A stretch of 64,000 bases of DNA from Larkinella bovis (GCF_042655385.1 NZ_JBHSMA010000017.1:38031-102030), one strand, 5' to 3'; shown: positions 27,691 to 35,700, counted from the first letter of the stretch. The notes: generated by a model from the letters alone, not told the origin. A program made the numbers and translations.

Positions 27691-28094
27691 CAATCAACGT
27701 CAACTTTCCTGCGTCCGGCTTTGACCGAGCCCCGGCGCTGCTTTTCAACTTTTCGCTCCTCCTGTGAGGCTTTGGTCGGGCGGGTGGCCTTGCGCGGTTT
27801 GATCTTCTCGAACGCTTTACGAATCAGTTGAACGAATTTCTCCGTTACCTTATCGCGGTTGCCCAACTGCGTCCGTTCGGTCTGGTGATAGAGCACCAGG
27901 ACGCCTTCGGACGTGATTCTATTGGCCAGTTTTTCGCGTAAAACCGCTTTCTGTTCCGCCGTCAAAACCGCCGAGTTCGGGATGTCGAAATAAAGTTCGG
28001 CCTTCGTTGCCACTTTGTTGACGTTCTGGCCGCCCTTGCCACCGCTGCGGGCAAACTGAAACTGGAGTTCGGGGTAAAGCTGTGTGGGGTCCAT
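27690..28094 (-). CDS. arfB: Alternative ribosome-rescue factor ArfB (peptidyl-tRNA hydrolase)
   Basis: A 134-residue release-factor-like protein. The catalytic GGQ is at residues 21-23 within FARSGGKGGQNVNKVATKAEL, where Gln drives peptidyl-tRNA hydrolysis. The long C-terminal basic tail (KPRKATRPTKASQEERKVEKQRRGSVKAGRRK) is the part that sits in the empty mRNA channel of stalled ribosomes. Length is normal for ArfB/YaeJ and far below RF1/RF2. A perfect -7 element lies just upstream. The stop overlaps the start of the FAD oxidase gene, so the two form a short operon with no obvious functional link. Confidence 0.96.
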   Translation of the reverse strand: MDPTQLYPELQFQFARSGGKGGQNVNKVATKAELYFDIPNSAVLTAEQKAVLREKLANRITSEGVLVLYHQTERTQLGNRDKVTEKFVQLIRKAFEKIKPRKATRPTKASQEERKVEKQRRGSVKAGRRKVDVD

Positions 28095-28111
28095 ATCCTA
28101 TTAAAACTTAG

Positions 28112-28119
28112 CAAAGGTA
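28112..28119 (-). promoter_or_regulatory. -7 promoter element for arfB
   Basis: On the minus strand this reads TACCTTTG, an exact match to TAnnTTTG, 18 bp before the arfB ATG (28094). It implies a leader of only about 10-15 nt. No -33 TTG is seen at the usual distance. Confidence 0.5.
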
Positions 28120-28265
28120 CAAACAATCCGGTGGACCAGCGGTTCACTTTTATACCTGGAGATAAATCGGATCAGGTTATGGCCCACTGGAGAAAAATCG
28201 ATACGCTGTTCGTCGATACCAATACCGCCCTCTAATAGGTTCCGAAACTCATAATCAACCCATTT

Positions 28266-28757
28266 ATGGCAAATCAACAAGCGCTCAACCTCATCAGCTC
28301 GACGATGGATGCTTTCAACGGTGATACCACGTCGATTTCGGCCACCGATGGCATTTCCCTGATCGACCACTGGCTGACGGCGCTCCGCAACGGTGGTGCG
28401 GCTGACAACACCCATTCCATTGCCAACACGCTCAGCGCGTTAAAAACGCAATTGCAGGAAGGTAATACCGACACGGGCCAGATCAAAGTACTGCTGAATG
28501 AACTGGCGGACCAGGCTGCGCAGGTCGAAAAATCCGCCGATGACGATAAAATCAGGCAGCAACTGAACAAATTGGGGCAGACCCTCCGGGATTTCAGCCG
28601 GGTGATTAGCGGGGAAGCGGGCCATATCGCCGACAAACACGGACGGGCCCAGATCTTTACCCAAACCGGAACGGGCAGTGCCGCCGGCAATCCCGGTTTC
28701 AATCCGGCCGTTCCCCAAACCAGCGAATCGGGCGACCAAACTGGAAACACTCACTGA
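28266..28757 (+). CDS. Small helical protein of unknown function, tandem paralogue 1
   Basis: A 163-residue soluble protein, predominantly alpha-helical by pattern, without signal peptide or membrane segment. It shares a scaffold with the next two genes: a G-S-L-I-x-x-W motif (DGISLIDHWLTAL, about residues 28-41), a D-x-x-x-I-x-x-LLNELAD motif (about 70-83), and a C-terminal IRQQLNKLGQTLRDFS helix (about 96-111). It then carries a Gly/Asn/Thr-rich tail of about 45 residues absent from the others. Genes 1 to 3 are co-oriented with gaps of 103 and 84 bp. I do not recognise the family. Confidence 0.75.
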   Translation: MANQQALNLISSTMDAFNGDTTSISATDGISLIDHWLTALRNGGAADNTHSIANTLSALKTQLQEGNTDTGQIKVLLNELADQAAQVEKSADDDKIRQQLNKLGQTLRDFSRVISGEAGHIADKHGRAQIFTQTGTGSAAGNPGFNPAVPQTSESGDQTGNTH

Positions 28758-28860
28758 ACCGCTAACCTTTTATCGGCCAATCGTCATCTGCGAAAGGCTG
28801 ATAATCAGTTAGCCTAAAACCGGGTCAGCCAACGGGGGTTGCCCACTAACGCGCAGGATT

Positions 28861-29199
28861 ATGCCTTCAAATGCCTTAACACAACACACGATCGACGCGA
28901 CACTCCACATGCTCAAAAGCGGCAACGAGAGCGTGGCTTCGCCCAACGAGGGCGCTTCGGTGATTGATAACTGGATTAAAGTGCTGCAGGACAGCAAACC
29001 GGGCAGCAACGTCCTGGATCAATTGATGCAATTGCGCTCGCTCCTTCAGATGCCGGATCCGGATACCGATCAGGTGAAGCAATTACTGGATAATCTGGCC
29101 GACCATACCACGCAAATGGCCCAGTCAAGCGAGGGTCCCTGGATCAACGAACTGGAACAAATTGTGGTGGCCTTACGGAATTTTAGTAACCAGCTCTAG
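28861..29199 (+). CDS. Small helical protein of unknown function, tandem paralogue 2
   Basis: A 112-residue paralogue of its neighbours. Shared positions include EGASVIDNWIKVLQD (compare DGISLIDHWLTAL), DTDQVKQLLDNLADHTTQM (compare LLNELADQAAQV) and the final helix ELEQIVVALRNFSNQL. It is acidic and Leu-rich with heptad-like spacing, consistent with a helical bundle or coiled-coil oligomer. It lacks the tail of paralogue 1. A 30-bp perfect palindrome lies between its stop and the next start. Sequence identity to the others is low, so the duplications are old and have been kept, which argues for distinct roles. No known domain is recognised. Confidence 0.75.
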   Translation: MPSNALTQHTIDATLHMLKSGNESVASPNEGASVIDNWIKVLQDSKPGSNVLDQLMQLRSLLQMPDPDTDQVKQLLDNLADHTTQMAQSSEGPWINELEQIVVALRNFSNQL

Positions 29200-29240
29200 G
29201 AGTTTTCCGATTTTCGGTAAATTCGGCTGTTTAACCGTCA

Positions 29241-29270
29241 ACGCTGTGTCGGTCCGGACCGACACAGCGT
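29241..29270. repeat. Perfect 30-bp palindrome before paralogue 3
   Basis: The 15 bases ACGCTGTGTCGGTCC (29241-29255) are followed immediately by their exact reverse complement (29256-29270), then ATTTTCTC. It ends 13 bp before the ATG at 29284, so in RNA the hairpin would cover the ribosome-binding region of paralogue 3 or terminate transcription after paralogue 2. As DNA it could equally be an operator. Confidence 0.85.
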
Positions 29271-29283
29271 ATTTTCTCATACT

Positions 29284-29628
29284 ATGGCTACCCTTGCAAA
29301 AACGACTGACCTGCTGGACGAAACGATTGAAACCCTGGGCAAAGAACAGCTTGCCCAGGACAATGAGGACGGCTTGAGTCTGCTTCAGAAATGGATGGAA
29401 ATGCTGAAGCAGAGCGAAAATACCCAAGCACTGGCTGAAAAACTGACCCGGCTCTACGAAGCAACCACCCAGGAATCACCCGATGGAGACACGATTCGGA
29501 ATCTGCTGAACGAAATCGCCGATGCGACCGAGGAGTTCAGCGGGGAGGTCGGCCCCGAGGGCGAAATCCCCGCACAACTGGAAGGCCTTACGGCAGCGTT
29601 ACGAAACCTAACCATCCAGTTGTCGTAA
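29284..29628 (+). CDS. Small helical protein of unknown function, tandem paralogue 3
   Basis: A 114-residue paralogue of the two preceding genes. It has EDGLSLLQKWMEMLKQ, DGDTIRNLLNEIADATEEF and the C-terminal QLEGLTAALRNLTIQLS, aligning to the same three helices. It is strongly acidic (many Glu/Asp) and Met-containing, with no signal peptide and no Cys. The start is fixed by its position 13 bp after the palindrome. The stop codon lies in a 16-bp palindrome shared with the convergent MarR-GNAT gene. Function unknown; a small cytosolic interaction or adaptor module is one reading. Confidence 0.75.
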   Translation: MATLAKTTDLLDETIETLGKEQLAQDNEDGLSLLQKWMEMLKQSENTQALAEKLTRLYEATTQESPDGDTIRNLLNEIADATEEFSGEVGPEGEIPAQLEGLTAALRNLTIQLS

Positions 29629-29640
29629 AACCGGTTTTAC
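29625..29640. repeat. 16-bp palindrome carrying both convergent stop codons
   Basis: GTAAAACCGGTTTTAC is perfectly self-complementary. Its TAA at 29626-29628 ends paralogue 3 and the mirror TAA (29637-29639, minus strand) ends the MarR-GNAT gene. It might also serve as a minimal bidirectional transcription end. Confidence 0.7.
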
Positions 29641-30581
29641 AGGTCGATCTGCATTTTGATGTTCGATCGCTGGTAGGGCGAGGGCGTGGACTCGACTTTA
29701 TAAAAACCGGCTTTTTTGTACAGTTCCAGCGCCGGAGTCAGTTTAGTATTGGATTCCAGATACACCTGTCGGGCTCCCAGCTGGCGCGCTACGTCTACGG
29801 CGTGCATGCACAGTTTTTTGCCAATCTGTTTGCCCTGCGCTTCGGGGGCCACGGCCATTTTCGCCAATTCAAAAACCCGGTCGCTTTGCTTCAGCAGCGC
29901 GCAGGTGCCCAGAATTTCGCCCCGATACCGCGCAAAAAAAACGCGTCCCCCCCGGGCAATAATATACCCTTCAGGATCGCCCAACACCTGAATGTCGGGT
30001 TCTTCCACCGTAAAATACGTCTCAATCCAGGCCAGATTCAGCTGTTTGAATGACGCCCGGTAGGCCGGATCAAAATCCAGAATTTCGACTTCGTCCCGTT
30101 GTTTCATCTTAAAATAGGTTTTAAAACGACTCAGATAGGGTTCCTCCGCCAGGGTTTCCTCCATCTCCTCCATCGCAAAAATGAGGTTGTGGCGCTGTTT
30201 GGAAATGAGCTGGGTATTTAACTCGTTAATGGCCTGCCAGATTTTTTCCAGTTCGGGCAGCAGGGCCTTCCCTTTTTCGCTCAGCGACAACAGCCGTTTC
30301 CGGTTGTCTTTCCCCGATTTGGCCGACGCAACCAGTCCAGCCTGCTCCAGTTCCCGCGCCAGCTGAATGATCGCCGGATGTGAAAAACCGAGTTTGTCGG
30401 CAATCTCGGTGACACTCAAGGGCGACTCCCGCGACAAAAGGTAAAACAACGTGAACCATTTCGGGTCAAAATCAATGCCGAACGACTGATACACATCAGC
30501 CGCCTGTCGGGAGATCAGGTCACTCAGCCGGCGAAGACGACTCACAAACGCCAGCGGACCCAGTTGGGCTATCAAATCCAT
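29637..30581 (-). CDS. MarR-type regulator fused to a GNAT N-acetyltransferase
   Basis: A 314-residue two-domain protein. The N-terminal half (about 1-145) is a MarR winged helix with LSVTEIADKLGFSHPAIIQLARELEQAGLVASAKSGKDNRKRLLSLSEKG, including the DxRxR wing. The C-terminal half (about 155-314) is a GNAT fold with MAVAPEAQGKQIGKKLC (acetyl-CoA loop Q-x-x-G-x-x) and YLESNTKLTPALELYKKAGFYKV. Such fusions sense or acetylate a small molecule or amine while binding DNA. The substrate is unknown. A strong operator-like array lies just upstream of its own start, so autoregulation is likely. Confidence 0.92.
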   Translation of the reverse strand: MDLIAQLGPLAFVSRLRRLSDLISRQAADVYQSFGIDFDPKWFTLFYLLSRESPLSVTEIADKLGFSHPAIIQLARELEQAGLVASAKSGKDNRKRLLSLSEKGKALLPELEKIWQAINELNTQLISKQRHNLIFAMEEMEETLAEEPYLSRFKTYFKMKQRDEVEILDFDPAYRASFKQLNLAWIETYFTVEEPDIQVLGDPEGYIIARGGRVFFARYRGEILGTCALLKQSDRVFELAKMAVAPEAQGKQIGKKLCMHAVDVARQLGARQVYLESNTKLTPALELYKKAGFYKVESTPSPYQRSNIKMQIDL

Positions 30582-30590
30582 CCTGAACGC

Positions 30591-30627
30591 ATTTACGTTT
30601 TAAATTACGTAATCAATTACGTAAATG
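30591..30627. promoter_or_regulatory. Candidate MarR operator: repeated TTACGTAA inside an outer inverted repeat
   Basis: Two exact TTACGTAA palindromes lie at 30605-30612 and 30617-30624, 12 bp apart (about one helical turn). They are enclosed by an outer inverted repeat CATTTACGT (30591-30599) / ACGTAAATG (30619-30627). The array starts 10 bp upstream of the MarR-GNAT start codon, where a repressor would block its promoter. Confidence 0.7.
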
Positions 30628-30761
30628 TAAATAGCGGTTTACGATCTGTCAATGCCTGCCTTAAAATTCGGGAGAAACTGATGGCGAAACCGACTCACCG
30701 ATTGAGCGGATGAACATCCGGTTTTACGCCTTAGCCTCCACGCAATCCGGTTTTCCGTTTT

Positions 30762-31949
30762 CTATTTCAACTGATTCCAGTAGATCAGCAGATTCAGGGT
30801 CGCCCGTCCGGAGGCAATCAGATCCAGGTCGCCATCGCCATCGAGATCAGCGGCTTGCAGGTCTTCGGTCGCCATCATGACACTATCATCCAGGCTGTGC
30901 TCCTGCCAGGTTTGCAGGGTTTTATCGGGCACAAAAAGCCGTACGCCTACTTTCTTCTCCGCGTTGGGGTTCCGCCAGCCCACGGCAATCTGATCAACGC
31001 CGAGTTTCAGGAAATCCCCGACGGCCAGCGCATGGCCCTGATTCATTTGCGCCGTCAACGTTTGCTGAACCTCATAGGTCAGTTTGTCCGGGGCGCTGGC
31101 CGTCGAGCCATTTTTATAGACGACCAGTTTATTCCCGTGCATGGGTTCCACTGCCGCAACGAACGGCGTTTTATTCGTCTGAAAACCGCGCCGGACTTCG
31201 CCCATTCCATTTCCGGCCCCGATCCACCGCTCCACAGGCGTCCATTTTCCACCCCGGAAAGCAACGGTTTTTCCCCCTTCCTTGCTGCCGATCAGCAGCC
31301 GGGTTTCGGGGCCATCTTCCCAGATTTCGAAATTATGCGTCAGGTGCATGGTTGAATCGACCAATTGCATCCGCCACGGATCGCGTGGGTTCTGCGGTTT
31401 TTCGTAGCCCAGAATCTTCACCCCGCGCCCTTCGCCGTTTTTATTGCCCAGGCCGTGCAGCGGCACTACAATCAACTGATACCGGTTCGGAGCGACGCGC
31501 GCCCAGCGCATCCGGTGCGTCGTAATTTCGTGGTGCAGCCGGACCGCTTCCCAGTTTTTGGTGGGATCCGTGGGTCGAATGAGGTAAAAAACCGCCCCGG
31601 ATTTGGTCGTATCGTTGGTTTCGGACGGGTTCCAGCCCGCGCCAACGGCCACTTCCACCTTGCCATCGCCGTCGAGATCGCGGGCGGCAAGGCAGACATT
31701 GTCCTGCGGAGTCAGATTCTGCGCCATCACATACCGCTTCCAGGTATCACCCGGTTTTCCCGGATTGCGGTACCAGACAATTTCTTTCTGGTCAGCCAGC
31801 AAAATATCCGGTTTTCGGTCGCCATCCACATCACCAATGGCTACCCCATAACCAATATCAATCTGGTTATCAACAACCTGAAGCTTGAAAGTAGGCTTTT
31901 GGGCAAACAATGGCCCGGCAAGCAGCAGCAAAGCAAGGAGTTTTTTCAT
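30762..31949 (-). CDS. Secreted FG-GAP/VCBS repeat protein
   Basis: A 395-residue exported protein. The start at 31949 is chosen because it gives a signal peptide (MKKLLALLLLAGPLFAQ). FG-GAP/VCBS beta-propeller repeats are seen with calcium-loop motifs: GVAIGDVDGDRKPDILLAD (about residues 36-54), ARDLDGDGKVEVAVG and AADLDGDGDLDLIASG near the C terminus, each with D-x-D-G-D-x-x-x-D. These form Ca2+-stabilised blades of a seven-bladed type propeller. Usual roles are extracellular binding or a non-catalytic part of glycan systems. It is the last gene in a possible leftward run from the SDR at 36620, 56 bp after the metallo-hydrolase gene. Confidence 0.9.
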   Translation of the reverse strand: MKKLLALLLLAGPLFAQKPTFKLQVVDNQIDIGYGVAIGDVDGDRKPDILLADQKEIVWYRNPGKPGDTWKRYVMAQNLTPQDNVCLAARDLDGDGKVEVAVGAGWNPSETNDTTKSGAVFYLIRPTDPTKNWEAVRLHHEITTHRMRWARVAPNRYQLIVVPLHGLGNKNGEGRGVKILGYEKPQNPRDPWRMQLVDSTMHLTHNFEIWEDGPETRLLIGSKEGGKTVAFRGGKWTPVERWIGAGNGMGEVRRGFQTNKTPFVAAVEPMHGNKLVVYKNGSTASAPDKLTYEVQQTLTAQMNQGHALAVGDFLKLGVDQIAVGWRNPNAEKKVGVRLFVPDKTLQTWQEHSLDDSVMMATEDLQAADLDGDGDLDLIASGRATLNLLIYWNQLK

Positions 31950-32005
31950 GGGAAGAAAGGCAGGGGTCGAAAGTAGAGCTTTCCCCAATATTCGGAATTC
32001 GTGGC

Positions 32006-32893
32006 TCAATAATCAACTGTTCCTTTCGAATCCTTTTTCCCGCTCCAGCGCTCGCCCAACCGCAAAACCCGGTAAGGCGTCCGGTACCGCTCCGCTGCGC
32101 GAATAAAAAGGGCCGGATCTTCCGTATTGAATTCGAACAGGTGATAATGATGCGGAATTACCAGACGAGCCCCCATTTCCTTCCCCAGCCGGGCGGCTTC
32201 TTCGGCACTAAGATTTCCGGCCACGCGTCGTTCGGGTTTGTTGCCGTTGATGGGCAGAAAGGCGACGTCGATTCGGTACGGTCTCAGCAAATCGACCATG
32301 CCTTCGTACCAGAGAGTATCCCCGCTATGATACACCATCCACGGCCCGAGTTGTACCACAAAGCCCATGAATTTACACAGATTCTCTTCATCCCGCTCCA
32401 CCTCGTTATGAGCCGCCGGAACGCCGTGGAACGTAAAACCGCCCACTTCCGTAATTTCTCCGTCGTTCGAACCAATCGGAAAATCGGGATCGCATTTTAA
32501 CCGGTCGGCGACAAACGCCCGGTTGGCTTCCGGAATGACGAACTGAACATCCGAATTGGAACCGAACAATGGCAGCAGGGTTTCCGCATCCAGATGGTCA
32601 GTATGGTTATGGCTGGACGTCACCACATCAATCCCCGTCAACTGCCCCGGAGCAATCACCAGCTCCGACATCCGGACGTGTGGCTTATCGGTTTTGGCGT
32701 ATTTAACCGACAACGAATCCGATAAATAGGGATCAAACAGCAGACGCCGGCCCTGCCACTGGAGCAGAAAACCGCTCTGGCCCAGCCACCAGATATGCAG
32801 CTCATCGGGACGCGACCGGGCAGCCTCCAGATCCGCTAAAAACACCTGATCTTTTTGAAAAGCCGGAATCAAATTCGTCATCGTACAGCCCAT
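32006..32893 (-). CDS. Metallo-beta-lactamase-fold hydrolase (UlaG-like)
   Basis: A 295-residue cytosolic metal hydrolase. The dinuclear metal site is visible: SSHNHTDHLDAE (HxHxDH motif), HGVPAAHNE, and YHSGDTLWYEG with the bridging Asp. A late IPHHYHLFEF segment supplies another His. This UlaG-like branch opens lactones or cleaves phosphoesters of small sugars. Start options are the ATG at 32893, which immediately follows the MetE-like stop with no gap, or a Met at 32881. The abutting genes imply translational coupling. Placement in a SIS/ROK/SDR group suggests a sugar-acid or aminosugar intermediate as substrate, by analogy with UlaG (L-ascorbate 6-phosphate lactonase). Confidence 0.9.
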   Translation of the reverse strand: MGCTMTNLIPAFQKDQVFLADLEAARSRPDELHIWWLGQSGFLLQWQGRRLLFDPYLSDSLSVKYAKTDKPHVRMSELVIAPGQLTGIDVVTSSHNHTDHLDAETLLPLFGSNSDVQFVIPEANRAFVADRLKCDPDFPIGSNDGEITEVGGFTFHGVPAAHNEVERDEENLCKFMGFVVQLGPWMVYHSGDTLWYEGMVDLLRPYRIDVAFLPINGNKPERRVAGNLSAEEAARLGKEMGARLVIPHHYHLFEFNTEDPALFIRAAERYRTPYRVLRLGERWSGKKDSKGTVDY

Positions 32894-33919
32894 TTAATTG
32901 CCCCGCACCTGTTTTGCACCGGCTACCATGTTGATCAGTTTCTGCCGCGCGGCCCAGCGAGCGGTCTGGCTCAGGCCACAGTCGGGCGCAACGGCCAGTT
33001 TTTCGGCCGGAATGTATTTCAGGCAGGTTTCGATGCGCTCCACGACATCCCTGACGGTTTCGATGTAGTAATTTTTCACGTCGATAATGCCCACGGCTAC
33101 GTCCATCTTCTGCGCAAATTCCGCGATCAGTTCGATTTCGTCGAACTCCCGGTTTGCCATTTCAACGTGGACTTCATCGACGGACAGATCCAGAAAATCG
33201 GGCAACATCGGGTGAATTTTCCGGTAACCGACCGGCCGGCCTTTGAAATTCCCGAAACAGAGGTGCGTCGAAAGGCGGCATTTGCCCACCACCGGGGCCA
33301 CCGTCCGGTTAAAAATATCGACAAACCGCTTCGTGTCTTCTTTGTAGGCATAGCACGACATGGACGGCTCATCGACGGTAATCTCCTTACAACCAGCCGC
33401 CACCAGATCTTCCAGCTCCTTCCGGACGATCGGCAGCAAGGCTTCCGTAATGGCATACCGGTCTTTGTACCGGTCGTTTGGCAACATCCGGCCACTGAGC
33501 GTGTACGGCCCGGGAATCGAGGCCTTTAGGGTGGGGCCTGCCGGTGCCAGTTTTTTCAGACGCTGGTATTCGCGGACGGCCCCCAAACCGTTCGGCGCGG
33601 TCAGTTCGTCAACGATGGAATGCTTGCCGCGCTGGTCGTGGGCGGGTGGCCCAAACTTGCGGGTCTCGGCATGGTTAGGTTGCAGACCTTTGAGGTAGCC
33701 GTAGAACGACAGATTGAAGTCCAGCCGGGTTTGCTCGCCATCGCTGATTACGTCCAGCCCGGCGGTGGTCTGGTCATGAACAGCCGCCACCACGGCGTCT
33801 TCGATCATTTCTTCGATGTCGGCCGCCCCGAACTGATCCAGGTTTTGGGACGCAAATTCGAGCCAGCCGGGAAACGGATAACTTCCGATTACGGTGGTGC
33901 GGATGGGTTTGGGTTGCAT
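32894..33919 (-). CDS. Cobalamin-independent methionine synthase (MetE) C-terminal-domain family protein
   Basis: A 341-residue stand-alone homologue of the catalytic half of MetE, which is about 750 residues when complete. A zinc site is present by pattern: His219 and Cys221 in STHLCFG (HxC), a Glu in the following VDEVHVEM segment, and Cys314 in VAPDCGLSQTARW. The N-terminal motif IGSYPFPGW and GLDVISDGEQTRLDF are also typical. It probably transfers a methyl group to or from a thiol using a small methyl donor rather than doing classical methionine synthesis. It sits in an apparent sugar operon, which is odd. It lies 70 bp after the SIS gene and 0 bp before the metallo-hydrolase. Confidence 0.9.
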   Translation of the reverse strand: MQPKPIRTTVIGSYPFPGWLEFASQNLDQFGAADIEEMIEDAVVAAVHDQTTAGLDVISDGEQTRLDFNLSFYGYLKGLQPNHAETRKFGPPAHDQRGKHSIVDELTAPNGLGAVREYQRLKKLAPAGPTLKASIPGPYTLSGRMLPNDRYKDRYAITEALLPIVRKELEDLVAAGCKEITVDEPSMSCYAYKEDTKRFVDIFNRTVAPVVGKCRLSTHLCFGNFKGRPVGYRKIHPMLPDFLDLSVDEVHVEMANREFDEIELIAEFAQKMDVAVGIIDVKNYYIETVRDVVERIETCLKYIPAEKLAVAPDCGLSQTARWAARQKLINMVAGAKQVRGN

Positions 33920-33989
33920 GAGTAGAGCTTTTGGAAGTATTAATAACTAAATAAAATGGTGAAAATAAGCCGCCAGGCTCAACACAGGG

Positions 33990-34790
33990 CTAAACGGAGC
34001 CGCCTGCCGGTCTGTGGGGATGACCCACTTCGGCGTACAGCTTCGCCAGCCGGTGAGCATGCTCGTCGTAGGCAGCTTCGAACAATTCCGTTGCCCGCTG
34101 CGGGCCAGCCACCACCCCGGCCGTCAGCACCTTCGGCGGATGACCGGCCTCGGTCAGCAAACAGGCCAGTTGGGCTTTGATGCTGTTGATAATCAGCGCC
34201 CCGCCCACCGTACTCCCCGGTGCAACCGGTGTATCCAGGCCGGGAACGCTGACCATGGCATCGCCGACGGGCGCGCCGGTGTCCAGTACCAGATCGGCAA
34301 AGTCGCTCAGTTTCCGACCATCTTTGCGTTTGCTGGTGCTTTTATCCGAATGGTCTTTTGTAATCAGGGCCACCACCTTCACCCCCCGTTTCTGAAATTC
34401 TTCCGCCATTTCGATGGGCACGACATTGCAGCCGCTCGACGAAATGACCAGGGCCGAATCCTGCTCCGAGAGGTCGTAATTCCGGAGAATCCGTTCGGCC
34501 AGACCGGACACATTTTCCAGAAACATGGCCTGCCGTTGTCCGTTGGCGCCCACAACCAGGTTGTGAAACGTCAGCGAGAGTTCAACAATCGGGTTAAAAC
34601 CGGGAAAGGAACCGTAGCGCGGCCACATTTCTTCGACCATAATCCGGCTGTGTCCCGACCCGAACACGTGGACCATCCGGCCCGCCAGAATCGTTTCTGC
34701 AAACCACTGGGCCGCCTGTTGTAATTGAGAAGTCTGTTGTTCAACCGTGTCGACCAGTTGCCGACATTTTTCCAGGTACGTCTGTATCAT
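33990..34790 (-). CDS. SIS-domain sugar isomerase-like protein (UPF0309 type)
   Basis: A 266-residue phosphosugar-binding protein. The single SIS domain shows FGSGHSRIMVEEMWPRYGS (phosphate loop) and LVISSSGCNVVPIEMAEEFQKRGVKVVALI, with family-typical TSKRKDGRKLSDFADLVLDTGAPVGDA downstream. It resembles the UPF0309 group, usually found with aminosugar or sugar-acid catabolism. It does not have the MurQ etherase catalytic layout in full. The start at 34790 or 34793 (two adjacent Met) is unresolved. It follows the ROK kinase by 20 bp, so the two likely act on the same sugar: phosphorylation then isomerisation or elimination. Confidence 0.9.
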   Translation of the reverse strand: MIQTYLEKCRQLVDTVEQQTSQLQQAAQWFAETILAGRMVHVFGSGHSRIMVEEMWPRYGSFPGFNPIVELSLTFHNLVVGANGQRQAMFLENVSGLAERILRNYDLSEQDSALVISSSGCNVVPIEMAEEFQKRGVKVVALITKDHSDKSTSKRKDGRKLSDFADLVLDTGAPVGDAMVSVPGLDTPVAPGSTVGGALIINSIKAQLACLLTEAGHPPKVLTAGVVAGPQRATELFEAAYDEHAHRLAKLYAEVGHPHRPAGGSV

Positions 34791-34810
34791 CATAGGGTAA
34801 TTTTCTCGCG

Positions 34811-35695
34811 CTATCCCTGACTGGCAAAACCGGCCGCCCCAATGGCCCCGGCCCAGTCTTCAAAATGAGCTTTACAAATTGTCGTTTTTTTACCGGCGGG
34901 TCGCCATTCAAAGACCTCTAAAAAGGTATTCAACGGCTCAAACAAAGCCTCCCCCGCCTGCACAATCCCCCCGCCCAGAACAATCAACTCGGGCGAAAAT
35001 GCATTGGCAAACCCCGCCAGCGTGACGGCCAGCTGACGAACCGACTGCAGCCACACCAGCGTGGCCAGTGGTTCTTGCTGCCGATACGCGTCAACGAGTT
35101 CGTACGTACTGGCATACCGTCCGTACGACCGCCGGGAAACCGTTGCGTTGCCAATTGCATCTTCCAGATTGGCGGGCATATTCGTAATACCCAGCTGGCT
35201 GCTGTCGGCCTGGACCGAAACGTGCCCCAGATGACCTGCCATCTGGTAATAACCCTGGTACAGGTTGCCATCAATCAGTAAGCCTCCCCCCACCCCCGTA
35301 CCGAGGGTCAGGAGCAGGGCATTCCGGCGATTCCGGGCCGCCCCGTAGCGGGCTTCGGCCATCAGGGCCGCATGGGCGTCGTTCAGAACCCGCACCGGCG
35401 TTCCCAGGAAGTCCGTCCAGACCAACCCTTCCAGCCCCGGAAGTCGGCCCGGCATGCAGACAATGGCGTCGTTGGCGGGCGTTGGCAAACCGGGAGCCGA
35501 GAGTCCGACCCCGACGACCGGCCCCTGGGCAACGGCTTTGACCTGCCGAAACGCATCAACAACGGCCTGTTTCCACTGCCCGTCCTGCCCGTCGTTTGTC
35601 GGACAGACAACCCGGTGTAAAACCGCCCCGGTTTCGACCTCAATCAAAACGCCTTTGATCCGGGTCCCGCCAATATCAATGCCAATTGCGTTCAT
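34811..35695 (-). CDS. ROK-family sugar kinase, zinc motif lost
   Basis: A 294-residue kinase of the ROK family. The ATP-binding IGIDIGGTRIKGVLIE opens the protein, then VGLSAPGLPTP, VLNDAHAALMAE (catalytic Asp region) and LLTLGTGVGGGLLIDGNLYQG. The GHLGH histidine motif is present. The usual CxCGxxGCxE zinc cluster is replaced by LGITNMPANLE with no Cys, so the family's structural zinc is missing. This is common in some N-acetylmannosamine or allose kinase branches. Substrate not determined; the adjacent SIS gene (20 bp downstream) and GntR regulator suggest an aminosugar or uncommon hexose. Confidence 0.92.
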   Translation of the reverse strand: MNAIGIDIGGTRIKGVLIEVETGAVLHRVVCPTNDGQDGQWKQAVVDAFRQVKAVAQGPVVGVGLSAPGLPTPANDAIVCMPGRLPGLEGLVWTDFLGTPVRVLNDAHAALMAEARYGAARNRRNALLLTLGTGVGGGLLIDGNLYQGYYQMAGHLGHVSVQADSSQLGITNMPANLEDAIGNATVSRRSYGRYASTYELVDAYRQQEPLATLVWLQSVRQLAVTLAGFANAFSPELIVLGGGIVQAGEALFEPLNTFLEVFEWRPAGKKTTICKAHFEDWAGAIGAAGFASQG

Positions 35696-35700
35696 GTTTT

